Of a stretch of 61,978 nucleotides of DNA, positions 15,365 to 23,521 are shown one piece after another. The position numbers were made by a program, and so were the translations under genes. Each line of letters opens with the position of its first letter. Position 1 is the stretch's first letter. Source of the stretch: CAYRVF01 sp964427535 (GTDB lineage: Bacteria; Chloroflexota; Ktedonobacteria; Ktedonobacterales; JADMIN01); contig CAYRVF010000010.1 in NCBI GenBank assembly GCA_964427535.1, forward strand, positions 1 to 61,978, in the 5' to 3' direction. The notes below the pieces were generated by a model. It ran no database searches, had not been told where the DNA came from, and saw only the letters and a program-made list of their open reading frames with translations.

Positions 15365-16165
15365 ATGCGCGTCTCGCTGTTTCTGACCTGCTTCAACGAC
15401 ACGCTCTTCCCCGAGACCGGCATCGCGACGACCCGGCTGCTGGAGCGCCTCGGCCACACGGTCGAGTTCCCGCTGGAGCAAACCTGCTGCGGGCAGATGC
15501 ACTACAACACCGGCTATCAGCGTGAGGCGCTGCCGCTGGTGCGCCACTTCGTCGAGACCTTCGGCGGCGCGGAGGTGATCGTCGCGCCCTCAGCCTCGTG
15601 CGCCGGCATGGTGCGCGAGCTGTATCCGCGTGTGGCGCGCGACTGGGGCGACGACGCGCTGCGATCCGCGGTCGACGCTCTCGTGCCGCGCGTCTACGAG
15701 CTCTCGGAGTTTCTGGTCTACCGCCTGGGCATCGAGGATGTCGGCGCGTACTATCCCCACCGCGTGACCTATCATCCCACCTGTCACTCGCTGCGCGTGC
15801 TGCACGTCGGCGACGCGCCACTGCGGCTGCTCCGTAACGTGCGCGGCATCGACCTGGTGGAACTGCCGCAGGCCGAGCAGTGCTGCGGCTTCGGCGGCAC
15901 GTTCGCCATTAAGAATGCCGACACCTCGTTGGCGATGCTCTCCGACAAGGTGCGCGCCGTGCTCGACACGCGCGCGGAGGTTTGCGCCTCAGCCGATACG
16001 TCGTGCCTGATGCACATCGGCGGCGCGTTGCACCGGCAGCGTGTGGGCGTGCGGACGGTTCACTTGGCCGAGATCCTCGCCTCCACGGCGGAGGGCCAGC
16101 CAGCGCCCAAGCTCACGCATGTCGCCTCCGCGGACCGCGCGAACATCACCGGAGGCGCTTCATGA
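15365..16165 (+). CDS. lutA: L-lactate utilization protein LutA, (Fe-S)-binding CCG-domain subunit
   Basis: 266-residue subunit of the LutABC iron-sulfur complex that oxidises L-lactate to pyruvate. Two CCG motifs of the cysteine-rich domain pair are present: Cys41-Cys42-Gly in QTCCGQM and Cys173-Cys174-Gly in QCCGFGG; in heterodisulfide-reductase-like proteins these hold an Fe-S cluster. GAGGAGG precedes the ATG. Its last codons overlap the next start (ATGA at 16162-16165), so it is translationally coupled to lutB. No lactate permease or LutR regulator lies beside it. Confidence 0.92.
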   Translation: MRVSLFLTCFNDTLFPETGIATTRLLERLGHTVEFPLEQTCCGQMHYNTGYQREALPLVRHFVETFGGAEVIVAPSASCAGMVRELYPRVARDWGDDALRSAVDALVPRVYELSEFLVYRLGIEDVGAYYPHRVTYHPTCHSLRVLHVGDAPLRLLRNVRGIDLVELPQAEQCCGFGGTFAIKNADTSLAMLSDKVRAVLDTRAEVCASADTSCLMHIGGALHRQRVGVRTVHLAEILASTAEGQPAPKLTHVASADRANITGGAS

Positions 16166-17757
16166 CGCTCGAACAGACGGCGGCGGCGCCAACACCACGC
16201 CCGGACTCGACGATACCGGTCGCGACGACTCCGACGGGACGCCGTCCCCGCCCGTTGCCCACCTTCCAGGCGGGGGCACGCGTCGCGCTGGGCGATGCGC
16301 AACTGCGGCGCAATCTCGGCAAGGCGACGACCACAATCCGCGCGAAGCGTGCGGCGGTCGTCGCGGAAGTGCCGGACTGGGAGGCGCTGCGCGAGGCGGG
16401 CCGCGCGATCAAGGAGCGGACGCTGCGCCACCTCGACGCGTATCTGCTGCAGCTCGAAGCCGCGGTGCAGCGGGCGGGTGGCGTCGTCCACTGGGCACGC
16501 GACGCCGCCGAGGCGAACGCCATCATCGCACAGATTGCCCGCGAGCACGAGGCCGCAGAGGTAGTCAAGGTGAAGTCGCTGACGACCGACGAGATCGGCC
16601 TCAACGACGCGCTTGCCAGGGCGGGCATCACCGCCATCGAGACTGATCTGGCCGAGCTCATCATCCAGCTTGCGGGCGAGCACTCGTCGCACATCCTCGT
16701 TCCGGCGATCCATAAGAACCGCGCCGAGATTCGCGAGATCTTCGCGCGTACCATCGCGCAGGACCAACCGCTCTCCGACACGCCGAGCGACCTCACCGCC
16801 GCCGCGCGGGCATACCTGCGCCGGAAGTTCCTCTCGGCTGGGGTCGCGGTCTCGGGCGGGAACTTCGCTGTGGCCGAGACCGGCACCGTCGCGGTGGTCG
16901 AGAGCGAGGGCAACGGGCGCATGTGCCTGACGCTGCCGCGCGTGCTGATCTCGGTGCTGGGCATCGAGAAGTTGCTGCCTACCTGGCAGGACCTGGAGGT
17001 CTTCCTCCAATTGTTGCCGCGCTCCTCGACGGGCGAGCGCATGAACCCGTACACCTCGCTCTGGACGGGCGTGACGCCGGGCGATGGGCCGCAAGAGTTC
17101 CATCTGGTGCTGCTCGACAACGGGCGCACGCACGTGCTGGCCGATGCGGTGGGCCGCCAGGCGCTGGCCTGCATCCGCTGCAGCGCCTGCCTCAACATCT
17201 GTCCGGTCTACGAGCGCACGGGAGGACACGCCTACGCCTCGGTCTACCCCGGCCCGATCGGCGCGATTCTGACGCCGCAACTGCTCGGCATCGAGCGCGC
17301 CGGGAGCTTGCCCTACGCCTCGACGCTCTGCGGCGCGTGCTATGAGGTCTGCCCGGTCAAGATCAACATCCCCGAAGTGCTGCTGCATCTGCGCGGGCAG
17401 GTCGTGCGCGAGCGCGAGGACCGCGTGGGACTCGCCGGCGTGCTGGCACGATCCGACCCAGAGGATGTCGCGATGCGGATGCTCGCGCGCACGTTCGCCA
17501 CGCGGCAGAGCTACGAGCTCGCGCAGCAGCTCGCGCGGGTGGGCCAGCTTCCGTTCGTCCATCGCAAGACCATCAGCGCGCTACCCGGCCCCCTCAGCGG
17601 ATGGACCGCGCTGCGAGACCTGCGGCCAGTACCGCGCCAGAGCTTTCGCGACTGGTGGCGCGCTACCCATGCCGAACCGCCCGCAAGCGTCGAGAGCGGC
17701 GCGGTCGCCGAAAGCGCGCCCCTCACCGAGAAAGGCAGTCTCGCCAGTGAGCAGTGA
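16162..17757 (+). CDS. lutB: L-lactate utilization protein LutB, ferredoxin-like subunit
   Basis: 531 residues. The main body is the LUD domain (about 75-310, with the family motifs VVKVKSLTTDEIGLN and SGGNFAVAETGT). Two 4Fe-4S clusters follow: CIRCSACLNICPVY (about 337-350) and CGACYEVCPVKINIP (about 390-404), plus a C-terminal helical tail ending in a QSFRDWW-type motif. It passes electrons from lactate oxidation towards the quinone pool. The N-terminus has a 35-residue Thr/Pro-rich extension. The ATG at 16162 has GGAGG 7 nt upstream and overlaps the lutA stop. The lutC start overlaps its end by 11 nt. Confidence 0.93.
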   Translation: MTLEQTAAAPTPRPDSTIPVATTPTGRRPRPLPTFQAGARVALGDAQLRRNLGKATTTIRAKRAAVVAEVPDWEALREAGRAIKERTLRHLDAYLLQLEAAVQRAGGVVHWARDAAEANAIIAQIAREHEAAEVVKVKSLTTDEIGLNDALARAGITAIETDLAELIIQLAGEHSSHILVPAIHKNRAEIREIFARTIAQDQPLSDTPSDLTAAARAYLRRKFLSAGVAVSGGNFAVAETGTVAVVESEGNGRMCLTLPRVLISVLGIEKLLPTWQDLEVFLQLLPRSSTGERMNPYTSLWTGVTPGDGPQEFHLVLLDNGRTHVLADAVGRQALACIRCSACLNICPVYERTGGHAYASVYPGPIGAILTPQLLGIERAGSLPYASTLCGACYEVCPVKINIPEVLLHLRGQVVREREDRVGLAGVLARSDPEDVAMRMLARTFATRQSYELAQQLARVGQLPFVHRKTISALPGPLSGWTALRDLRPVPRQSFRDWWRATHAEPPASVESGAVAESAPLTEKGSLASEQ

Positions 17758-18439
17758 GCACCGACCCGACGAAGCGCGGAGCGAGGTGCTGCGGCGTATA
17801 CGACAGGCGCTCGGTGATGTGCCGCTGGAGGCGCCGCCTGAGCCGGTAGCGTTCGCCCGCCCCTATCGTCACGTCGACGACGAGCCGCATGCCCAGCAGG
17901 TGGAGGCGTTCGTCGAGCGCGTGCGCGAATATAAAGCGCATGTGTCGATTGTGCCCGAGGAGCGGCTGGCTGAGGCGGTCTCGGACGCACTGCGGCGGCG
18001 CGGCATCCGCCGTCTGGCCGTGCCCCAGGATGTGCCGGACGCCTGGCTTGCCACGACTCGTGCCGTTGACCTGGCGCGCGACGCGAATGGGCGCCTGAGG
18101 TACGCGGAGATCGAGGCGTGCGATGGGGCGCTCACCGGCTGCGCGCTCGGTATCGCCCAGACCGGCACGCTCGTGCTCGACGCTGGCCCCACCCAGGGGC
18201 GGCGGGTGCTCTCACTGCTGCCCGACTACCACCTCTGCGTCGTCCGTGCGGACCAGATCGTCGGGATCGTGCCCGAAGCGATCAGCGCGCTCGCCCCAGA
18301 CACCGCGACCGGCGCGCGCCCGATCACCTTCATCTCCGGCCCATCGGCGACTTCGGACATCGAGTTGAGCCGGGTCGAGGGCGTACATGGTCCGCGCACG
18401 CTCGAAGTGCTGGTGGTTGTCCCAGAAACGGCAGTGTAG
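17747..18439 (+). CDS. lutC: L-lactate utilization protein LutC, LUD-domain subunit
   Basis: 230-residue third subunit of the LutABC lactate oxidation system, a single LUD domain. Family motifs: LTGCALGIAQTGTLVLD, then GRRVLSLLPDYHLCVV and ISGPSATSDIE. The start is the GTG at 17747 inside the last codons of lutB (11-nt overlap, different frame); the frame is open upstream but only this start gives the normal family length. The upstream AAAGG is weak, so translation probably relies on coupling to lutB. A family A hairpin 45 nt after the stop may end the operon. Confidence 0.9.
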   Translation: MSSEHRPDEARSEVLRRIRQALGDVPLEAPPEPVAFARPYRHVDDEPHAQQVEAFVERVREYKAHVSIVPEERLAEAVSDALRRRGIRRLAVPQDVPDAWLATTRAVDLARDANGRLRYAEIEACDGALTGCALGIAQTGTLVLDAGPTQGRRVLSLLPDYHLCVVRADQIVGIVPEAISALAPDTATGARPITFISGPSATSDIELSRVEGVHGPRTLEVLVVVPETAV

Positions 18440-18484
18440 GCCGCTTCGCCCTATCACGTACGCCTCACCGCCTCATCAGTGACA

Positions 18485-18524
18485 CCTTCTCTCGAGGGAA
18501 GGGGGTAGGGGGTGAGGTTCTGCC
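18485..18524. repeat. Palindromic repeat, family A variant with GTGAGGTTCTGCC tail
   Basis: CCTTCTCTCGAGGGAAGG hairpin followed by a G-rich stretch and GTGAGGTTCTGCC. The element at 51917-51958 has the same hairpin type and the identical 13-nt tail, so the repeat unit extends beyond the palindrome. Confidence 0.7.
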
Positions 18525-18662
18525 CTCTGCCAGCTTCACAGAGACGATCTGGGCAGCCATCCGTCTGTACAGGTGAGGGCGCGTGCACAGGGACACATCC
18601 GGTGGATCGCACTGGAAGGGGAGGCCAACGGCTCGCGCGGGTTCGACAGGGGTGGCGGTGCG

Positions 18663-20372
18663 ATGGTGCTGCGAGACAAACAGCCAGCCTTATGGAGCGG
18701 CGCGCTGGCGATTCCGCTGCTGGTGCTGACGGTGGTGGCCGCGCTGTTCTCGGCATTGTGGATGTCCACGAGTGGGCCGTCTGGCTGGCAGCATTTTACC
18801 GACCCCCGTGCCGGATTCTCGCTCAGCTTCCCCTCTAGCTGGAAGGCCTACACCGAGGCCGATGGCAGCAACCCGACGCTGCTGAATCCACAGACACGCA
18901 CGACCCTCAGCCCCGTGGTGACCGTCGTCCGCACCGCGCCAGACGCCGTGCTGGCGCATCTCGTTCCGCCGACCGCGACCCAGCGCCACACCCGAACCGT
19001 CGCGGGACAATCGGCTGTCGATTTTGTATTGCCGCCTGACCAGCCAGGGGGAGCGCCCGGCACGGCGCCAGCGTCGGTGCGGATGCGCGACGTGGTGTTC
19101 GCGACGCGCAACGTCGCGGGCTCGACGAACGTGTACAGCCTCGTGCTCGAACAGCCGGTAGATGCCGCTGGCAAGCTCTCTGCCGCCGCCCAGAAAGACT
19201 CCGCCACGTTCGATCAGGTGCTCGCGTCGTTCCAGCTCCAGGCGAGCGGATTCCTTCCGAACGCCGGCGGCAGCGGACCGCCGCCCGCGCCGCGCGCGCT
19301 GCCGGCGTCGCAGTGCGATAGCGTCTGCTGGGCCGATGCCAACTGGAACTTCAACGATACTGCTGGCGATACCTCCGGGCGAACCTGCGCGAGCTATGAT
19401 CCGACGACCGCCTCGTACCAGCAATGTAGTAACCAGGAGCTTACGGTTCCTGGTGAGTATCAGCCGGGAGAGCAGTGCGCTGAATTCGCCGCGCGGGCGC
19501 TCGCGCGGGCGGGTCTCGTGCCCGGGCTCGCGAGCGGCGGCACGGACGGCACTGGAGGGCCGGGAGGCTCCAGCCAGTGGGCGACCATGAGCTACGGCAC
19601 CTATCCGTTCGCGCTGGCGGCCGACCCCTCAGGCTCGTCGTTCGCACTTCTCAATGTCGGCACAGACACATTGCTGGGCCTCTATCAGTATCTCGTCACC
19701 TCAGGCATCGCGGTGGACGAGCACCAGAATCTCGCGGCCGCACGGCCGGGCGATCTCGTCTTCTTCTACGATACCAGCACGGCAGGTACACAGCTCGGCG
19801 ACAGCACGCGCGATCACGTGATGGTGATCGCCAGCGCCTTCCGCGATGGCTCGACCGCCTGGGGCACCAACGGCTGGGACGCGTTGCTCGACGGGCACAA
19901 CCGCGCGGCATACCGCACGCTGCTGAGCGCGCACGTGTCGTCCACCCTCCCGTTCGACGTGCTGCATCTGCGCGCGTCCTCTGGCACGCTCGTGAAGCCC
20001 AACACACAGGGCAGCGGCTGGCAGAAGGGCACGGATTCCGCGGGGCAGCCCTTCGCCGCCGTGCAGACGACAAATGCCGCCAAAGCCACCGCCTCGGTCA
20101 GTGTCGGCGCGCCCGCGCATCTGCACGGAAGTGGCACGGGCATCGCGATCTACGTCCCCGATGGCCACGCGACCGCCGACATCAACGTCGCCGTGCGTCT
20201 CGCGTCGGGCAAAACCGTCAGCCGCTCCGTCCATGAGAACAACTTGAGCGGTTGGGTCATGGTGTTCCCTCCCGGCTCGCTGCCCGCCGACCCAGTGCAG
20301 GTGAGCATCGGCAACAACACCGGCGCCGCGAATGCCACTCTCGGCGTGGGCCAGATCGCGTTCTTCCGGTAG
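18663..20372 (+). CDS. Exported protein with PsbP-like and NlpC/CHAP-type amidase-like domains
   Basis: 569 residues. An N-terminal membrane anchor or signal (LAIPLLVLTVVAALFSALW, about residues 14-32) puts it outside the membrane. Residues 44-200 resemble PsbP/lipoprotein-like domains (GFSLSFPSSWKAY). Residues 240-420 look like a papain-fold peptidoglycan amidase: Cys272 in GEQCAEFAARAL as nucleophile and His385 in RDHVMVIASA as base. A beta-sandwich-like C-terminus follows. The ATG at 18663 has AGGGGTGG upstream; the frame is open 30 codons earlier. It possibly trims cell wall; the family assignment of the catalytic domain is by pattern only. Confidence 0.6.
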   Translation: MVLRDKQPALWSGALAIPLLVLTVVAALFSALWMSTSGPSGWQHFTDPRAGFSLSFPSSWKAYTEADGSNPTLLNPQTRTTLSPVVTVVRTAPDAVLAHLVPPTATQRHTRTVAGQSAVDFVLPPDQPGGAPGTAPASVRMRDVVFATRNVAGSTNVYSLVLEQPVDAAGKLSAAAQKDSATFDQVLASFQLQASGFLPNAGGSGPPPAPRALPASQCDSVCWADANWNFNDTAGDTSGRTCASYDPTTASYQQCSNQELTVPGEYQPGEQCAEFAARALARAGLVPGLASGGTDGTGGPGGSSQWATMSYGTYPFALAADPSGSSFALLNVGTDTLLGLYQYLVTSGIAVDEHQNLAAARPGDLVFFYDTSTAGTQLGDSTRDHVMVIASAFRDGSTAWGTNGWDALLDGHNRAAYRTLLSAHVSSTLPFDVLHLRASSGTLVKPNTQGSGWQKGTDSAGQPFAAVQTTNAAKATASVSVGAPAHLHGSGTGIAIYVPDGHATADINVAVRLASGKTVSRSVHENNLSGWVMVFPPGSLPADPVQVSIGNNTGAANATLGVGQIAFFR

Positions 20373-20384
20373 GCTGCCCCCACA

Positions 20385-20417
20385 CTCTCCCCCGCTTGAG
20401 GGCGGGAGAGGGGAGCC
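20385..20417. repeat. Palindromic repeat, family A
   Basis: Arms CTCTCCCCCGC and GCGGGAGAG around a short loop, right after the amidase-like gene. It could terminate that transcript. Confidence 0.65.
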
Positions 20418-20617
20418 AGACGCCCGCGCGGCGGCCTCAACGCAATGCGGTTTCCTCTCTCCCAGGCCCCGTTCTTGCGACTCTTTGCATGTACATCTTG
20501 TCGCAACAACGCGCTGTTCGCTATCTTGTATAGGGTGGATAGCGAGCTAGCGCCGCGGCGGAGGCCCGCGCCGCTTCCTCACGTGCCAGACATGAGTTAG
20601 ACTGGAGAGTGGAGTCG

Positions 20618-21724
20618 ATGCGATCCCTGTTTCGCGTGTTGAGCGATAGCACACCGGGCCTGCGCAAGAAAGTGCTCGTCCTCTATGCTCTGCTGCTCGG
20701 CGCGAACGTGGGGTTGTGGGCGCTCACCTTCGCCGTCTCGTTGCGTTACTCTGTGTTGTTGGCCCCTGCGGTGCTCGCGTATGGCTTCGGCCTGCGGCAC
20801 GCCGTCGATGCGGACCACATCTCGGCCATCGACAACGTCACCCGCAAGTTGATGCAGGAGAAGAAACAGCCGGTGACGGTCGGCTTCTTCTTCTCGCTCG
20901 GGCACTCGACGGTCGTGTTTCTGATGGCAACGCTCATTGCCGTCGGCTCGGTCGTGGTGAAGAACAATCTGGCGAACGACGGCTCGGCGCTCAAGACGGT
21001 GGGCGGGCTGATCGGCACAGGCGTCTCGGCGCTGTTCCTCTTCGCCATCGCGGTGATGAATATCCTGATCCTCGTCGAGGTCGTGCGCACCTTCCGCTCT
21101 GTCACGTCTGGCGGCGTCTACGATGAGGATGCCATCGAGGAATATCTGAACAAGCGCGGCTTCTTCGCGCGCATCTTCCGTGGTCTCTTCAAGACAGTCG
21201 ACACGAGCTGGAAGATGTATCCCATCGGCTTCCTCTTCGGCCTGGGTTTCGATACCGCGACCGAGGTAGGGCTGCTGGTGGCGACGGGCGCCTTCGCGGC
21301 CTCCGGCGTGCCGTTCTACGTCACGCTGCTGCTGCCACTGCTGTTCACGGCGGGCATGAGCCTCGCCGATTCGACCGACGGCATCATGATGCTCGGCGCG
21401 TACGGCTGGGCGTTCGTCAAGCCCGTGCGCAAGCTCTTCTACAACGTCTCCATCACGTCGGTCTCGATTCTCGTGGCCCTGCTCGTCGGTGGCCTGGAAG
21501 TGCTGAGCATCGTCCAGGGGCAGTTCAACCTGAGCGGCGGCTTCTGGGATGCCATCGGCTTCCTCGATAGCGGCAACAACGGCGCCAACTTCGGCTACAT
21601 CGGCATCGGCATCATCGGCATCTTCATCATCAGTTGGGTCGTCTCCACCGTCATCTATAAGGTGAACCGCTACGACGACATGGAGGCTAAGGCCGCTGTC
21701 TGCAGGCAACCCGTCGTCGACTGA
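20618..21724 (+). CDS. Nickel/cobalt transporter, NiCoT family
   Basis: 368-residue integral membrane permease that imports Ni2+ or Co2+. The NiCoT signature HAVDADHI (His61 to His67-Ile) lies in the second membrane segment; LGHSTVVF and LGFDTATEV are the other family blocks. About eight membrane segments are visible. The ATG at 20618 is preferred to the in-frame GTG at 20609 because GGAGAG lies 9 nt before it. The upstream 245 nt carry TTGTATAGG as a possible -10 near 20527 but no recognisable NiCo or cobalamin riboswitch. No urease or hydrogenase genes lie nearby, so the metal and its use are unknown. Confidence 0.92.
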   Translation: MRSLFRVLSDSTPGLRKKVLVLYALLLGANVGLWALTFAVSLRYSVLLAPAVLAYGFGLRHAVDADHISAIDNVTRKLMQEKKQPVTVGFFFSLGHSTVVFLMATLIAVGSVVVKNNLANDGSALKTVGGLIGTGVSALFLFAIAVMNILILVEVVRTFRSVTSGGVYDEDAIEEYLNKRGFFARIFRGLFKTVDTSWKMYPIGFLFGLGFDTATEVGLLVATGAFAASGVPFYVTLLLPLLFTAGMSLADSTDGIMMLGAYGWAFVKPVRKLFYNVSITSVSILVALLVGGLEVLSIVQGQFNLSGGFWDAIGFLDSGNNGANFGYIGIGIIGIFIISWVVSTVIYKVNRYDDMEAKAAVCRQPVVD

Positions 21725-21770
21725 TGCTGGGCGCGCGCTCAGCCGAGACGCGAGTGGAAGCTGTCTGCGA

Positions 21771-21866
21771 TGGTGTATCATGACTGTGCCAGAGAACGAC
21801 GGTCCATCTGATGCGACACAGGGACTGTTTCAGGGTCGTGCGCACGGATGTGACAGTGATACACCA
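21771..21866. promoter_or_regulatory. Interrupted inverted repeat upstream of the P450 gene
   Basis: The left arm TGGTGTATCATGACTGT (21771-21787) and right arm ACAGTGATACACCA (21853-21866) are complementary apart from a 3-nt insertion, 65 nt apart. It could be a pair of operator half sites or a leader stem. The right arm is 35 nt upstream of the P450 start. Confidence 0.4.
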
Positions 21867-21901
21867 CTCAACTGGCAGCGCGGCGTGAAAGGAGCCTGGC
21901 A

Positions 21902-23275
21902 ATGACGACCACCGCACCACGGGAAACCGCTCCCGCGAGCGCGCCGTACCTGTTGCCGCCAGGACCTCCGCCGCGCCCGATTGTTGGCTCCGCGTTCGAG
22001 TTTCGCGGGCACCAGCTCGACTTCGTCACGCGCATGCAGCGCACCTATGGCCGCGCGGCGACGGTCCACTTCCCCAGTGGCGAGCGGATCGTGATGCTTT
22101 TCACTCCCGCGGCCGTGCGCTACGTGTTGCAGGAGCATCCGCGCAACTTCACCAGCCGCGAATTCAACTACGGGCTGCACCGCCTGCTCGGCGACGGGCT
22201 GCTCACCATCGACGGCGATTTCCACCGGCAGCAGCGGCGCCTCGTGCAGCCCGCGTTCCATCGTAAGCGCATTGAGCACTACGGCAGCATCATGACGGCG
22301 CATACCGAGGACATGCTCGCCACCTGGAAGAAGGGCGAGACCCGCGATCTGGCCGTCGAGTTGCAGGGGCTGACGCTGCGCATCGTCGCCAAGGCGCTCT
22401 TCGATGCTGATCTGCACAAGAGCAGCCGCGCGCTGGGCCAGGCCTTCACCGACGTGCATAACTTCCCGAACGGCGACCGGCTGGCGTGGCAGACGATGCT
22501 GCGGCTCAATCTGCCGTTCCTGCCGTACGGCAAGTTCCTGCGCGGCAAGGCGACGCTGGACGAGACCGTCTACGGCGTGATCGCCGAGCGCCGCGCCAAC
22601 CGGACCGACGCCGGCGATGTCATCTCGATGCTGCTCGCCGCCCAGGACGAAGACGGCGTGACGATGACCGATCAGCAGGTGCGCGACGAGGTGATGACGC
22701 TCTTCGCCGCCGGGCACGAGACGACGATGAACGCTCTCTCCTGGACGTGGTATCTGCTCTCTCACAACCCGCAAGTGGAGGAGAAGTTGCGCGCGGAGCT
22801 CGACCGCGTGCTCGCCGGACGCACGCCCACCGTCGAAGACATCCCGAACCTCCCCTATGTCGACATGGTGATCAAAGAGGCGATGCGCCTGTATCCGCCC
22901 GCGTGGACCGTCGGGCGACGCGCGGTGGACGATTTCGAGGTGGAGGGCTACCGGCTGCCCGCGGGACAGGTGGTGCTGCTCTCGCAGTGGGTGCTGCACC
23001 GCCTGCCCGAGGTCTGGGGCGACGACGTGCTGGAGTTCAAGCCCGAGCGCTTCGACCCGGAGCATCCGCAGGAGGTGCCGCAGGGCGCGTACTTCCCCTT
23101 CGGGCTGGGGCCGCGCATGTGCATCGGCATGCCGTTCGCGCAGATGGAGGCACGTCTCGTGCTCGCCACGGTTGCACAGCGCTTCCGGTTGCGCCTCGCG
23201 CCAAACTGGCCGGTTCGGCCGGAGGCCCGTGTGACGATCCGCCCGAAATACGGCCTACGTATGGTGCTGGAGTAG
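21902..23275 (+). CDS. Cytochrome P450 monooxygenase
   Basis: 457-residue soluble bacterial P450, closest by eye to the CYP102/CYP4-like group. All hallmarks are present: I-helix AGHETT (residues 270-275), ExxR as Glu326-Arg329 in EAMRLYPP, the PERF meander, and heme-binding FGLGPRMCIG with ligand Cys407. No fused reductase and no adjacent ferredoxin, so redox partners are elsewhere. AAAGGAG precedes the ATG. The next gene (MFS exporter) is on the same strand 246 nt later with its own promoter-like region. Substrate unknown; fatty acid or terpenoid hydroxylation would be usual for this type. Confidence 0.95.
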   Translation: MTTTAPRETAPASAPYLLPPGPPPRPIVGSAFEFRGHQLDFVTRMQRTYGRAATVHFPSGERIVMLFTPAAVRYVLQEHPRNFTSREFNYGLHRLLGDGLLTIDGDFHRQQRRLVQPAFHRKRIEHYGSIMTAHTEDMLATWKKGETRDLAVELQGLTLRIVAKALFDADLHKSSRALGQAFTDVHNFPNGDRLAWQTMLRLNLPFLPYGKFLRGKATLDETVYGVIAERRANRTDAGDVISMLLAAQDEDGVTMTDQQVRDEVMTLFAAGHETTMNALSWTWYLLSHNPQVEEKLRAELDRVLAGRTPTVEDIPNLPYVDMVIKEAMRLYPPAWTVGRRAVDDFEVEGYRLPAGQVVLLSQWVLHRLPEVWGDDVLEFKPERFDPEHPQEVPQGAYFPFGLGPRMCIGMPFAQMEARLVLATVAQRFRLRLAPNWPVRPEARVTIRPKYGLRMVLE

Positions 23276-23315
23276 GACTCAAGCCGCAAAGTCCACCGGC
23301 CACGCACGTCTGTAT

Positions 23316-23335
23316 GGGCGAGGCATGCCTCGCCC
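23316..23335. repeat. Palindromic repeat, family B (perfect 20-bp palindrome)
   Basis: GGGCGAGGCATGCCTCGCCC, a perfect palindrome 40 nt after the P450 stop. See also 3443 and 51828. Confidence 0.85.
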
Positions 23336-23425
23336 GCCCCCGGTCCGCCTGACTTGCTCCCGCGCATCGGTTGCATCGCGGAGCCATCTGGGCGCATACT
23401 TGAGAGGACAGCATACTTCATTTTG

Positions 23426-23431
23426 TATAGT
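23426..23431 (+). promoter_or_regulatory. Candidate -10 box (TATAGT) for the MFS gene
   Basis: TTTTGTATAGTGAG in an AT-rich dip 90 nt upstream of the MFS start. A TTGAGA 20 nt before it is too far for an ideal -35. It shares the TTTGTATAGT core with the site at 2141-2148. Confidence 0.4.
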
Positions 23432-23521
23432 GAGCGATCGTGGAACTCCGCGCTGTTCGAGGATGAGCGGCACATCGTTCGTACGTACGCGCCCGTGTCC
23501 AGAAGGGGAGACTCCGAGAGC

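Noticed and set aside
16060..17562. 500-codon minus-strand frame across lutB
   Set aside because: Antisense of a clear LutB with two 4Fe-4S motifs; no own motifs or ribosome site.
18637..18645. GGTTCGACA resembling the T-loop of a tRNA
   Set aside because: No flanking acceptor or anticodon stems could be folded around it; I found no tRNA anywhere in the window.
20373..20617. Possible NiCo or cobalamin riboswitch before the metal transporter
   Set aside because: The conserved cores of those riboswitches could not be found; only a family A repeat and a promoter-like TGTATAG are present.
20597..21781. 394-codon minus-strand frame across the Ni/Co transporter
   Set aside because: His/Arg/Asp-rich shadow of membrane-helix codons.
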